Origin: Comamonadaceae bacterium | GTDB taxonomy: Bacteria > Pseudomonadota > Gammaproteobacteria > Burkholderiales > Burkholderiaceae_C | Direction: 5' to 3' | Length of the DNA: 37,275 bases | NCBI GenBank assembly: GCA_947447405.1 | Contig: CANFKQ010000004.1 | Location: 1-37,275 of the forward strand | Notes under the pieces: generated by a model | The model's database searches: none | Seen by the model: only the letters and a program-made list of their open reading frames with translations | Told to the model about the DNA's origin: nothing | Translations under genes and position numbers: made by a program | Shown here: positions 7,063 to 15,549 of the stretch, piece by piece | Layout: every line of letters begins with the position of its first letter | Numbering within the stretch: position 1 is the stretch's first letter

Positions 7063-8864
7063 TGGGCCGGCTGTTGCGTGGTCTGACACAGGCTGACTCA
7101 TGGCTGGCTGGATTGGCAATGGTTTTGATGGCCTTGATTCCGCTGGTCGAAATTTTGTCGCGCCCCATGATGGGCAAGGGCATCGATAACGCGCCTGTGG
7201 TGGTGCAGCACTTGGGGCTACTCATGGCCATGGCCGGTGCGATTGCCGCTGAGCGCTTTGGTCACCTCACTAGCTTGGGTGTGATGGTGCCGCGCTTTTA
7301 TGCCGTGGGTCAGCTCGGAGCTGCTGCGGTATGTGGTGTGTTGGCTTGGGCAAGTGGCCAGTTGGTGCTGAGCGAAATGACGGCGGATCAATTTTTGGCC
7401 TACGGCATTCCCGTGTGGTGGTTTGAAGCGGCCATGCCGATTGGCTTTGCCTGTTTGGCTTTGAAATTGGGTGCACGTTGCAGCACACAGTGGCACCTGA
7501 AGTTGGCAGGGGCTTTTGTCGCGCCTCTGTTGGGTGTGTGGATGGCCTATAGCTTTGATGGCGAAGCGCTGCCGCTGTGGCCCTGGGTGATTGGGTTGGT
7601 GTTCTTACTGTCGTTTGGTGCGCCCATCTTTGCAGTCTTGGGTGGCTTGGCATTGGCCTTGTTTTGGCAAGATGGTTTGCCGCTGGCCTCTATTGCGCTG
7701 TCGCATTACCAAATCACGGTCAATCCATCGTTACCTGCTTTGCCACTGTTTACTTTTGCTGGATTGATCTTCGCTGGCACAGGTGCTGCGCAGCGATTGG
7801 GTGCTGTTTTTGTAGCCTTATTCGGCGGCGGACAGGCTGGCACCGTGATTGCTGCTACCGTGCTGTGTTCTTGCTTCACGGCCTTTACAGGCGGCAGTGG
7901 TGTGACGATTCTGGCTTTGGGCGGCTTGCTGTTGCCGCTATTACAAGGCGTGGGCTATCCAGAACGTAAAGGCATCAGTCTCATTACAAGTGCCAGCGCC
8001 CTCGGCGTTTTGTTGGCGCCGTCTGTGCCACTCATCATGTACGCCATCATTGCGCGTGTGCCCATCAACACCATGTTTTTGGCGGGCATCTTGCCTGCGG
8101 TGGTGATGGTGGTGTGCTTGCTGATCTTTGGTGGCTATTTGCGCCAAGCCGCGGTGCGTTCACAAGCAAGCACCCAAGCTAAATTCAACCTGTCTGCATT
8201 GCGTGATGCAGCGTGGATTGCCAAGTGGGAGTTGTTGGCGCCTGTGGTCGCCATTGGTTCGCTGGGCAGTGGCATGGCCACGCCGACTGAGAGCGCAGCG
8301 CTGACGGCCATCTACGCGGTGCTTACCCAATCGTGGGCGCATCGTGAGTTAGACCTCAAAAAGCTCGGTGCGTGTTTGTCGCAATGCACCCAAATCATTG
8401 GCGGGGTGATGTTGATTTTGGGCATGGCTTTGGGCTTGACCAACTACTTGGTCGATGCCGGAATTCCAGACTTGGCTACCGATTGGGTGCAAAGCGTCAC
8501 GCAAAACAAGTGGGTTTTTTTGTTGGCACTGAATGTGTTCTTATTTGCCGCTGGTGCGTTGATGGAAATTTATGCAGCCATCGTGGTGTTGGTGCCCTTG
8601 TTGTTGCCCTTGGCTACCAGCTATGGCATTGACCCCATCCACTTTGGCATCATCTTTTTGGCCAATATGGAAATGGGATTTTTGTGCCCTCCAGCAGGGA
8701 TGAATATTTACTTTGCGTCTGCGGTGTTCAAGCAACCCATTCGTACAGTGGCGGCCTCAGTGGCACCTGCCTTGATGGCTATCTTTGTGGGGACTTTGAC
8801 AATTTCTTGGTTGCCCTTGCTGGCCACAGGTTTGCCTAGTTGGTTTGCCTCGCTTATGCGTTGA
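7059..8864 (+). CDS. dctM: TRAP transporter fused small and large permease (DctQM)
   Basis: A 601-residue inner-membrane protein. Residues 1 to about 165 correspond to the four-helix DctQ subunit and about 175-601 to the DctM large permease, joined as in many QM fusions. DctM hallmarks include GLIFAGTGAAQRL, FTGGSGVTILALGGLLLP, TPTESAALTAIYA and LANMEMGFLCPPAGMN. ATG 7059 overlaps the dctP stop by 4 bp; another ATG follows immediately. The gene closes the TatT-DctP-DctQM operon. Its 3' end overlaps convergent olsA by 11 bp, leaving no room for a separate terminator. Confidence 0.93.
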   Translation: MMGRLLRGLTQADSWLAGLAMVLMALIPLVEILSRPMMGKGIDNAPVVVQHLGLLMAMAGAIAAERFGHLTSLGVMVPRFYAVGQLGAAAVCGVLAWASGQLVLSEMTADQFLAYGIPVWWFEAAMPIGFACLALKLGARCSTQWHLKLAGAFVAPLLGVWMAYSFDGEALPLWPWVIGLVFLLSFGAPIFAVLGGLALALFWQDGLPLASIALSHYQITVNPSLPALPLFTFAGLIFAGTGAAQRLGAVFVALFGGGQAGTVIAATVLCSCFTAFTGGSGVTILALGGLLLPLLQGVGYPERKGISLITSASALGVLLAPSVPLIMYAIIARVPINTMFLAGILPAVVMVVCLLIFGGYLRQAAVRSQASTQAKFNLSALRDAAWIAKWELLAPVVAIGSLGSGMATPTESAALTAIYAVLTQSWAHRELDLKKLGACLSQCTQIIGGVMLILGMALGLTNYLVDAGIPDLATDWVQSVTQNKWVFLLALNVFLFAAGALMEIYAAIVVLVPLLLPLATSYGIDPIHFGIIFLANMEMGFLCPPAGMNIYFASAVFKQPIRTVAASVAPALMAIFVGTLTISWLPLLATGLPSWFASLMR

Positions 8865-9597
8865 GCAACTCCAGTTGGTTGCTGACGCTGCGGTGTGACA
8901 AATGCGCCAAGGTTCTGCGCGAGTGCCCTTGTGGCGACAGCATGTCACCCGCGTGAACCTTGGCCTGAATTCCTGTTGCAGACATCACTTGGTGCAGCGA
9001 TTGCACAAAGCCGATGTCACCAATGAACGCTGCTTTCAAACACAGCGCCCCTGTGGCTGGGTTGGTGTAGCGGATGGCCAAGGGTTGTATTTGGATGTTG
9101 TGGTTGATGGCCGCTTCAAACAAGTTGGCATGAAAAAAACTAACTGCATTGCCTTCACTGCTGGTGCCTTCAGGAAAAACGGCTACGCAATAGCCATGGT
9201 GGAGAGCGCTAGAGACTTCATCCACCATACGTCGCGCAGAGCTGGGAGAGCCACGGTCGACAAACACCACGCCACAACCTTTGGCAATGCTGCCCACGAT
9301 GGGCCATGCTTTGACTTCGGTCTTGGCCACAAAAATGCTGGGTTGAATGGATTGAATGATGAGCGCATCCACCCAAGACACATGGTTGGCCACAAACATG
9401 AGTGGAACCGAAGACTGTTCAATTGGGTTCAGCGATGTTTCATGAAGCACTTGAATGCCAAGAATTTCAAGTGTGTGTTGTGACCAAGCTTTGATTTCTT
9501 CAAGCTTTCTTTCTCGGTTTAAACGAGGGAACTTGATCCACAAAATCCAGAAGGCATTGCCAAAGGCGTGTATGAGTCGTAAATATTTAATCAGCAT
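8854..9597 (-). CDS. olsA: 1-acyl-glycerol-phosphate / lyso-ornithine-lipid acyltransferase (PlsC family), probably OlsA
   Basis: A 247-residue membrane-associated acyltransferase. The HX4D motif is NHVSWVD (H72, D77) and the acceptor-binding block is FPEGTSSEG (141-149), with VFVDRG between them; a hydrophobic N-terminal helix lies at 7-22. PlsC homologues acylate lysophosphatidate, while OlsA acylates lyso-ornithine lipid. I favour OlsA because the divergent neighbour is olsB and both have their own Pho box; a plain plsC cannot be excluded. The start is ATG 9597. There is no ribosome site, and the inferred -10 (TATGCT, 9615-9610) would give a leader of only a few bases. Confidence 0.83.
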   Translation of the reverse strand: MLIKYLRLIHAFGNAFWILWIKFPRLNRERKLEEIKAWSQHTLEILGIQVLHETSLNPIEQSSVPLMFVANHVSWVDALIIQSIQPSIFVAKTEVKAWPIVGSIAKGCGVVFVDRGSPSSARRMVDEVSSALHHGYCVAVFPEGTSSEGNAVSFFHANLFEAAINHNIQIQPLAIRYTNPATGALCLKAAFIGDIGFVQSLHQVMSATGIQAKVHAGDMLSPQGHSRRTLAHLSHRSVSNQLELLNA

Positions 9598-9625
9598 GAT
9601 TAGCTGGTAAGCATAGGTGTTGTGT

Positions 9626-9643
9626 ATGACAAATTGGTGAATG
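9626..9643 (-). promoter_or_regulatory. Pho box upstream of olsA
   Basis: On the minus strand CATTCAC, CAAT, TTGTCAT form a 7-4-7 Pho box. A -10-like TATGCT (9615-9610) follows after exactly 10 bp, the spacing expected when PhoB replaces the -35 contact. Confidence 0.6.
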
Positions 9644-9654
9644 TTTGATGCGAC

Positions 9655-9672
9655 TTGTCACGAATATTTCAT
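9655..9672 (+). promoter_or_regulatory. Pho box upstream of olsB-plcP-agt
   Basis: TTGTCAC (9655-9661), GAAT, ATTTCAT (9666-9672) form a 7-4-7 Pho box in the sense of olsB. A TTAAT-containing -10 candidate lies about 12 bp downstream. It sits only 11 bp from the oppositely oriented olsA box. Confidence 0.6.
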
Positions 9673-9739
9673 GCAATCTTCGCGGTTAATTCACATGGCC
9701 TGACAAGAATCAATGCCATTGAATTACCAAGGAGCCACC

Positions 9740-10588
9740 ATGAAAGAACTGCCTAACCCCACCATGCCGCTGTCGTTCATCGATGTGCCACGGGGGTCGC
9801 TTCATCGAAACGATCAAGACCTTCAAAAAGTTTCTGTCGCTGCCGAAAAAACTGAAACGCGCCCAGCCCTGATTGTTGAATGGGCGAAGCACCAAGACGA
9901 AGTTCGTGAGGCGCAGCGCTTACGCTATGACGTGTTTGCCAGCGAGATGGGCGCGCGTTTGAAAGACAGCATTCCTGGTCACGACATCGATTTGTTTGAT
10001 GACTTTTGCGAACACTTGATCATCCGCGACGATGCGACAGAACAAGTCATCGGTACCTATCGCGTGTTGACGCCAGCACAAGCCAAGCGTATTGGTAGCA
10101 CATATTCAGACTTGGAGTTTGATCTCACACGTTTGCGTCAATACCGCGAACGCATGGTCGAGCTGGGGCGCAGCTGTGTGCATCCAGACCACCGCCACGG
10201 TGGCGTGATCATGGCTTTATGGGGTGCGTTAGCTGAGTTCATGGTGCGCAACAAACTGGACGTGATGATTGGCTGTGCCAGTATTCCCATGTTGCACCAA
10301 GGGGTGGTGAGTGGCGAAGTGGCTGCCAGCATTTGGCACCAACTCAAGACAACGCATTTGGCAGGTGTTGAAAACCATGTCACGCCGCGCTTGGCGTTGC
10401 CCGTTGAGCAGTGGGAGGTGAACCCTGCGTTTGAACCTCCTGCATTGATCAAAGGTTATTTACGTTTGGGGGCCAAAGTACTGGGCGCACCCGCATGGGA
10501 TCCTGATTTCAACACAGCTGACTTGCCTATGTTGATGAAGATCAACGACATGCCACCGCGCTATCGCAAACATTTCTTGGGCGCTTGA
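9740..10588 (+). CDS. olsB: L-ornithine N-alpha-acyltransferase OlsB
   Basis: A 282-residue GNAT-superfamily enzyme of the OlsB/hemolysin-like type. It transfers a 3-hydroxyacyl chain from acyl-carrier protein to the alpha-amino group of ornithine, the first step to phosphorus-free ornithine lipids. Family hallmarks are EAQRLRYDVFASEMGAR, YRVLTPAQAKRIG, ELGRSCVHPDHRHGGVIMALWGAL and the late segment IKGYLRLGAKVLGAPAWDPDF. Start ATG 9740 is fixed by AAGGAG 5 bp upstream. It heads an operon: its TGA overlaps the plcP ATG as TGATG, plcP overlaps agt, and agt overlaps the next gene. The upstream Pho box agrees with induction by phosphate starvation, as known for ornithine lipids in several proteobacteria. 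Confidence 0.93.
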   Translation: MKELPNPTMPLSFIDVPRGSLHRNDQDLQKVSVAAEKTETRPALIVEWAKHQDEVREAQRLRYDVFASEMGARLKDSIPGHDIDLFDDFCEHLIIRDDATEQVIGTYRVLTPAQAKRIGSTYSDLEFDLTRLRQYRERMVELGRSCVHPDHRHGGVIMALWGALAEFMVRNKLDVMIGCASIPMLHQGVVSGEVAASIWHQLKTTHLAGVENHVTPRLALPVEQWEVNPAFEPPALIKGYLRLGAKVLGAPAWDPDFNTADLPMLMKINDMPPRYRKHFLGA

Positions 10589-11358
10589 TGCACTACAGAG
10601 CCATCTTTATTTCTGACCTGCACTTGGGCACGCCAGGGTGCCAAGCAGAGGCGCTGTTGGACTTTTTAAAGGACAACACCAGCGACTACTTGTACTTGGT
10701 GGGTGACATCATTGATGGATGGCAATTACGTCGCCGTTGGTATTGGCCGCAAGCGCACAACGATGTAATTCAAAAACTGTTGCGCAAAGCACGCAAAGGT
10801 TGTCGCGTCATTTATGTGCCGGGTAACCACGATGAGTTTGCGCGCCATTTCTTAGATCACCATTTCGGTGGCATTGAAGTGGTGGATGAAGCCGTGCATC
10901 AGACCGCGGATGGTCGTAAGTTATGGGTGATTCATGGCGATTACTTCGATGCCGTGGTTCAACAAGCCAAATGGCTGGCTTATGTGGGCGACTACTTGTA
11001 CGAGTTCACCCTCAAGCTCAACCGTTATTTGAATAACTTACGCGGTCGCATGGGCTTGCCTTATTGGTCCTTGTCTGCCTACCTCAAACACAAGGTGAAA
11101 AAGGCGCTGAATTACGTCACTGATTTTGAAAATGCGGTGGCGCACGAAGCTGCCAAGCATGGTTACCAAGGTGTGGTGTGCGGCCACATTCATCGCGCTG
11201 AAATTCGCGACGTGAATGGTGTTCTGTATTGCAACGATGGCGACTGGGTAGAAAGTCGTAGCGCTTTGGTTGAAGACGCGCAGGGTCAGCTGTCTTTGTT
11301 GTATTGGGAAACAAAACCCATCTTGATCGATAAACCTGAACTGTCCCAAGTTACATGA
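10588..11358 (+). CDS. plcP: PlcP-type phospholipase C (calcineurin-like metallophosphoesterase)
   Basis: A 256-residue metallophosphoesterase with the full metal-ligand set: D10-x-H12 (DLHLG), GDIIDGW with D40, GNHDEF with N80 and H81, HGDYFD, and GHIHRAEI. The family is often annotated as an LpxH-like UDP-2,3-diacylglucosamine hydrolase. In Sinorhizobium the Pho-regulated homologue PlcP cleaves phosphatidylcholine and phosphatidylethanolamine to diacylglycerol and a phospho-headgroup. The position between olsB and a diacylglycerol-type glycosyltransferase, with overlapping start and stop codons on both sides, strongly supports the PlcP reading. Expected action is at the inner membrane, with Mn2+. 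An LpxH role is the alternative. Confidence 0.87.
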   Translation: MHYRAIFISDLHLGTPGCQAEALLDFLKDNTSDYLYLVGDIIDGWQLRRRWYWPQAHNDVIQKLLRKARKGCRVIYVPGNHDEFARHFLDHHFGGIEVVDEAVHQTADGRKLWVIHGDYFDAVVQQAKWLAYVGDYLYEFTLKLNRYLNNLRGRMGLPYWSLSAYLKHKVKKALNYVTDFENAVAHEAAKHGYQGVVCGHIHRAEIRDVNGVLYCNDGDWVESRSALVEDAQGQLSLLYWETKPILIDKPELSQVT

Positions 11359-12422
11359 AAATTGCCCTCATCACAGATGCTTGGCGTCCCCAAATCAATG
11401 GTGTGGTCACCACTTTGGTTGAGCTGGTGGATCAGCTCAACGCCAAAGGACATGTGGTGGAGGTGATTCATCCGGACTTATTTAAGACCCGTCCATGTCC
11501 TGGCTATGCAGGCATCGACTTGGCGGTGAAGCCTTACCCACAATTAGCGAAGCAATTGGATGCGTTTCAGGCCGATGTGATTCATGTGGCCACTGAAGGC
11601 CCCTTGGGATGGGCTGCACGAAAATATTGTTTGAAACACGGTTTGCCGTTCACCACTGCATTTCACACACGATTCCCTGAGGTGTTGAAAGCAGCTTTGC
11701 ATATTCCGCTGTGGATCGGTTATGCCATCTTTCGACACTTTCACAAACCATCCGCTGGGGTATTGGTTCCCACACAAGGTGTGATGCGTTTGCTGGACGG
11801 ATGGGGTTTTAAAAATTTGCGCAGCTGGACGCATGGTGTAGACATGCGTTTGTTTGGCTATGCCGACACGGTGGCGCATCACCCAGACTTGGACGATTTG
11901 CCACGCCCCATTGCTCTGTATGTGGGGCGCGTGTCATATGAGAAAAATATCGACAGTTTTCTGGCCATGCCATGGCACGGCAGCAAAGTCGTGTGTGGCG
12001 TTGGTCCTCTTGAGAAAGAGTTGAAAGACAAGTTCCATCATGTGCGTTGGTTGGGTGTATTGCCTCGCGATGTCTTAGCACGTGTGTATGCGAGCGCCGA
12101 TGTGTTCACATTTCCCAGCCGCAACGAAACCTTTGGCTTGGTCATGCTCGAAGCCATGGCGTGCGGTACGCCTGTGGCGGCTTATCCCGTGGATGGTCCG
12201 CTTGAAGTGCTGCGCCCTGAAGCAGATTACCCGCATCGGCGCAAAGGTGGCGTGCTGCACGAGGACTTGGCTTATGCCAGCCTAGAGGCCTTGAAAGTGC
12301 CGCGTTCAGAAGCGCACGCGCAGGCCCTGACGTTCAGTTGGGATGAGTCCACCCGATTGTTTGAGCAGCATGTGGTGCCCATTGATCGAGCGATTCGTTT
12401 GGGTGGTGAGATGCGTTTATGA
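11355..12422 (+). CDS. agt: GT4 glycosyltransferase, probable diacylglycerol glycosyltransferase Agt
   Basis: A 355-residue GT-B glycosyltransferase of family GT4. The N-terminus ITDAWRPQINGVVTTL is typical of lipid-directed GT4 enzymes. VIHVATEGPLGWAAR and AFHTRFPE line the acceptor cleft, LYVGRVSYEKNI starts the donor domain, and SRNETFGLVMLEAMACGTPV carries the EX7E retaining-enzyme motif. Agt of Agrobacterium, encoded in Pho-linked plcP-agt pairs, uses UDP-glucose, UDP-galactose or UDP-glucuronate to make glycosyl-diacylglycerols. Here it overlaps plcP by 4 bp (ATGA), so product and user are made together, and ugd downstream would supply UDP-glucuronate. The sugar specificity itself is inference. 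Confidence 0.87.
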   Translation: MKIALITDAWRPQINGVVTTLVELVDQLNAKGHVVEVIHPDLFKTRPCPGYAGIDLAVKPYPQLAKQLDAFQADVIHVATEGPLGWAARKYCLKHGLPFTTAFHTRFPEVLKAALHIPLWIGYAIFRHFHKPSAGVLVPTQGVMRLLDGWGFKNLRSWTHGVDMRLFGYADTVAHHPDLDDLPRPIALYVGRVSYEKNIDSFLAMPWHGSKVVCGVGPLEKELKDKFHHVRWLGVLPRDVLARVYASADVFTFPSRNETFGLVMLEAMACGTPVAAYPVDGPLEVLRPEADYPHRRKGGVLHEDLAYASLEALKVPRSEAHAQALTFSWDESTRLFEQHVVPIDRAIRLGGEMRL

Positions 12423-12802
12423 GCCCGTTGTATTTTTTACCCAACAGCCTGAGCGATCCTAGCTTTGAGACGTACTTGCGAGACACCCATCGACTGTTCG
12501 ACTATCGGGATGTCAAAGATCAATTGCTGCCTCAACTGTTCGATTCGATAGAGGAGTTTTCAAATCAAAGCCATTGCCGATTCACATGCGGCAACCGCTT
12601 CGAGGGACAGTTTCCAGAACTTCGCATTCAATGCCCGGTTGGTTTTGTGCCCGATGTGATTCACATTGAATTCCCTCATCGCCATGAATCATTTGTGGTT
12701 AGACAAGCTGGGCAAGAGTCCAAGTTGCAAGGGCTTGAAAATTTAGCGATTCATTTGCGCGTCATTGTGTTGATGGGGCTTGCACATTGGCATACCACTT
12801 GA
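12419..12802 (+). CDS. Unknown 127-residue protein co-translated with agt
   Basis: I do not recognise this protein. It starts with an ATG overlapping the agt stop (ATGA), so it is very likely translated by coupling and belongs to the olsB-plcP-agt operon. It is soluble-looking, with two cysteines close together (HCRFTCGNRF), several histidines (IEFPHRHESF) and a moderately hydrophobic C-terminal helix. There is no signal peptide or membrane segment. A strong terminator begins 21 bp after its stop, so it ends the transcript. The coupled start is the main argument that it is real. A role in glycolipid synthesis is suggested only by position. Confidence 0.65.
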   Translation: MSPLYFLPNSLSDPSFETYLRDTHRLFDYRDVKDQLLPQLFDSIEEFSNQSHCRFTCGNRFEGQFPELRIQCPVGFVPDVIHIEFPHRHESFVVRQAGQESKLQGLENLAIHLRVIVLMGLAHWHTT

Positions 12803-12823
12803 GGCGTTTTTAAAACTGCATGC

Positions 12824-12845
12824 ATGACTCTTTGAGTCATTTTTT
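12824..12845 (+). terminator. Rho-independent terminator of the olsB-plcP-agt operon
   Basis: A perfect 7-bp stem ATGACTC / GAGTCAT with a TTT loop is followed directly by a run of T residues. It separates the lipid operon from ugd. Confidence 0.8.
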
Positions 12846-12929
12846 ATCTGTACGTCACTGAAATGACTTTTTTTCTTCTTATTCCTTTCATCATGTTCTG
12901 CAACGATGAACGCATTCAGGAGAAAATTT

Positions 12930-14351
12930 ATGCGAATCACCGTCATCGGTTCTGGTTATGTAGGTTTGGTCACAGGTGCCTGTTTGTCCGACCTTGGTTT
13001 TAAAGTGCTGTGTCTTGACAAGGACGAAGACAAGGTCAAGATGCTGCAAGCGGGCGAGGTGCCGATTTACGAGCCTGGACTGAAAGAGTTGTTGTCGCGT
13101 AACCATGCCGATGGACGCATTCGGTTCACCAGTGATGCGCATGAGGCCATTGACCACGGCGATATTTTGTTCATCGCGGTGGGCACGCCTGCACAAGAAG
13201 ATGGCTCAGCCGATCTGGGCCATGTGCTGTCGGTTGCCTCGATGGTGGGGCGCAATCTCAAAGACTTTAAGCTCGTTGTGAACAAATCCACTGTGCCTGT
13301 GGGTACGGCTGATCGTGTGCGTGCTGCAGTCAAACACGAGCTCACACAGCGTGGCATGTCGGATGAAATGTTTGACGTGGTGTCTAACCCCGAGTTCTTG
13401 AAAGAGGGTGCGGCCATTGACGACTTCATGCGTCCGGACCGCATCGTCGTGGGCATTGACGATGGCATTCACCATGAAAAAAGCCAACGCATGATGGGTG
13501 ATTTGTATGCCAGCTTTAACCGTCACCATTCACGCACCGTGTGGATGGATGTGCGCAGTGCTGAGCTGACCAAATACGCTGCCAACGCCATGTTGGCTAC
13601 GCGCATTTCGTTCATGAACGAAATTGCCAACTTGGCCGATGCCTTGGGCGCAGATGTGGACCAAATTCGCCGTGGCATTGGTGCGGATAACCGCATTGGC
13701 TATAGCTTTTTGTATGCGGGTTGTGGTTATGGCGGCAGCTGCTTTCCCAAGGACACGCAAGCCCTGGTCAGCACTGCTCAGGCACACGGCCAGCACATGA
13801 GTGTGGTCAGTGCCACTGAGCAGGTGAACGAGCGCCAAAAGACTTTGTTGGTCGACCGTTTGGTCAAGCGTTTGGGCCATGACTTAAGTGGTCGAAAAAT
13901 TGCGGTGTGGGGCTTGGCCTTTAAACCGAACACCGATGACATGCGCGAAGCACCCAGCCGTGTGGTCATCAAAAGCTTGTTAGAGCGCGGTGCCCATGTC
14001 ACAGCGTATGACCCTGTCGCAGGTCACGAGGCCATGGTCGCTTTGAAGCTCGATTGCGCAGGGCAAGAAGCGTTGTTGAAGAACTTCACCTTGGTCGCCC
14101 ACGACATGGATGCTTTGGAGGGTGTGGATGCACTGATGGTGCTGACCGAGTGGAAGAATTTCCACAACCCTGACTTCCAAGCCATGAAGTTGAGCATGCG
14201 CACGCCCTACATTTTGGATGGACGCAATTTGTACAACCCCGATGCCTTGGCTGATTTAGGCATCGCCTATCAGGGGGTGGGTCGTCGCAACGAATTGGTC
14301 AATCTGACCGTTGATCCGGTCGCTTTGGAGACTTCAGCACTCAATGCCTAA
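12930..14351 (+). CDS. ugd: UDP-glucose 6-dehydrogenase
   Basis: A 473-residue enzyme oxidising UDP-glucose to UDP-glucuronate with two NAD+. The N-terminal Rossmann motif is [10 protein letters not shown] (7-16). The catalytic cysteine C271 lies in [10 protein letters not shown]. The middle helix contains [14 protein letters not shown], and the C-terminal nucleotide-binding domain begins at [18 protein letters not shown]. Start ATG 12930 has AGGAG 7 bp upstream; an earlier ATG at 12906 would add eight unlikely residues. The enzyme would feed UDP-glucuronate to Agt for glucuronosyl-diacylglycerol, a known phosphate-starvation lipid in Agrobacterium, though a role in capsule or LPS sugars is also possible. 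It overlaps lplT by 8 bp, so the two are coupled. Confidence 0.96.
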   Translation: MRITVIGSGYVGLVTGACLSDLGFKVLCLDKDEDKVKMLQAGEVPIYEPGLKELLSRNHADGRIRFTSDAHEAIDHGDILFIAVGTPAQEDGSADLGHVLSVASMVGRNLKDFKLVVNKSTVPVGTADRVRAAVKHELTQRGMSDEMFDVVSNPEFLKEGAAIDDFMRPDRIVVGIDDGIHHEKSQRMMGDLYASFNRHHSRTVWMDVRSAELTKYAANAMLATRISFMNEIANLADALGADVDQIRRGIGADNRIGYSFLYAGCGYGGSCFPKDTQALVSTAQAHGQHMSVVSATEQVNERQKTLLVDRLVKRLGHDLSGRKIAVWGLAFKPNTDDMREAPSRVVIKSLLERGAHVTAYDPVAGHEAMVALKLDCAGQEALLKNFTLVAHDMDALEGVDALMVLTEWKNFHNPDFQAMKLSMRTPYILDGRNLYNPDALADLGIAYQGVGRRNELVNLTVDPVALETSALNA

Positions 14352-15549
14352 AGGGTTTTACTTTCTGATTGGTGCCCAGTTCGCTTCTGGACTTGCTGAC
14401 AATGCGCTGCTGATTTTAGGAATTTACTTTCTCAAAGAGCAGGGCTATCCGGGGTGGTGGGCACCACTCTTGAAGTTTTCGTTGACCTTGGCTTATGTGC
14501 TCTTGGCCTCTGTGGTGGGGCCCTTAGCTGATGCATTTTCCAAGAGCCGTTTGATGGCTGGTATGAATGCACTCAAGATCGTGGGCGTGCTGATGTTATG
14601 CGTAGGCGCGCAGCCTTTATGTGCCTTTGCCGTCATTGGTTTGGCCGCCTCGGTATATGCCCCTGCGAAGTATGGTTTGGCGACCGAGTCTGTGCCTGCA
14701 CGTTGGTTGGTGCGAGCCAACGCTTGGATAGAAGTGTCGATGGTGTTGTCGGTTATTTTTGGCATCGCCCTTGGCGGTACGCTCACGGGTCTGTCAGAGG
14801 CAAGCGCCTCAGTTGACCTTCTGATTCGTACCCAAACTTTGCCCGCCATGGCCGTGGTGGTGGGGGTGTATCTGGTGGCTGCTGTTTTGAATGTGGGATT
14901 GATGCCCATGGGGCAGCGGTCCAACCTCGCGCCTTTCACGTGGCATGCATTGCGTGTATCGACGTTTTGGAAATCGAATCAAAAACTTTGGCGTGATCCA
15001 TTGGGTGGCGTTTCTCTATATGTCACCACCTTGTATTGGGGTGTGGGCGCTGTGATGCAATTTTCTGTACTGGTGTGGGCTCAAAGTTCATTGGGAATGA
15101 GCCTTAAATTGGGTGCGTACTTGCAGGCCTTGGTGGCGCTGGGCGTGATTGCAGGTGCCTACATGGCAGGACGCTCTTTCAAACTGCATTCTGCGAGGCA
15201 GGCGTTGCCTTGGGGTTTGTTGCTGGCGGTATTGTTGCCGGTGATGGTGATGGTCACCGATCTGTGGATTGCCGTTCCGCTTTTGTTGTGCGTGGGTGTG
15301 GCTGGAGGCATGCTGCTGGTGCCCATGAATGCCTTGCTCCAGCATAGAGGCATGCTAGTTTTGAGCGCTGGCCGCTCGATTGCCGTGCAAGGTTTCAACG
15401 AAAACCTTTGCGTGTTGTTGATGCTTGCCTCCTACAGTGCGTTGCTGGCGTTCGGCATGCCGTTGAGTGTGATCATGTTGCTCATGGCCGTTGTATTGTT
15501 TGCAGGCATAGCGCCGCTGTGCCTGCTTCTTTGGCGAAAGCTGCGCTGA
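14344..15549 (+). CDS. lplT: Lysophospholipid transporter LplT (MFS)
   Basis: A 401-residue, roughly 12-helix major-facilitator protein closely following E. coli LplT in pattern: [23 protein letters not shown] at the N-terminus, [53 protein letters not shown] and [23 protein letters not shown]. LplT moves lysophospholipids across the inner membrane for reacylation, usually by the partner Aas. No aas is present here; an OlsA/PlsC acyltransferase is encoded in the same island. ATG 14344 overlaps the end of ugd. Its stop abuts the stop of the convergent GT4 gene with no spacer. Transport of another lipid intermediate, such as lyso-ornithine lipid, is possible but unproven. Confidence 0.88.
   Translation: MPKGFYFLIGAQFASGLADNALLILGIYFLKEQGYPGWWAPLLKFSLTLAYVLLASVVGPLADAFSKSRLMAGMNALKIVGVLMLCVGAQPLCAFAVIGLAASVYAPAKYGLATESVPARWLVRANAWIEVSMVLSVIFGIALGGTLTGLSEASASVDLLIRTQTLPAMAVVVGVYLVAAVLNVGLMPMGQRSNLAPFTWHALRVSTFWKSNQKLWRDPLGGVSLYVTTLYWGVGAVMQFSVLVWAQSSLGMSLKLGAYLQALVALGVIAGAYMAGRSFKLHSARQALPWGLLLAVLLPVMVMVTDLWIAVPLLLCVGVAGGMLLVPMNALLQHRGMLVLSAGRSIAVQGFNENLCVLLMLASYSALLAFGMPLSVIMLLMAVVLFAGIAPLCLLLWRKLR

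Noticed and set aside
8902-9483. 193-residue open frame antisense to olsA
   Set aside because: It is contained inside a clear acyltransferase gene and has no motif of its own.
12850-12875. Pho-like ACGTCAC-TGAA-ATGACTT before ugd
   Set aside because: The second half does not fit the TGTCA core and no -10 is in register.
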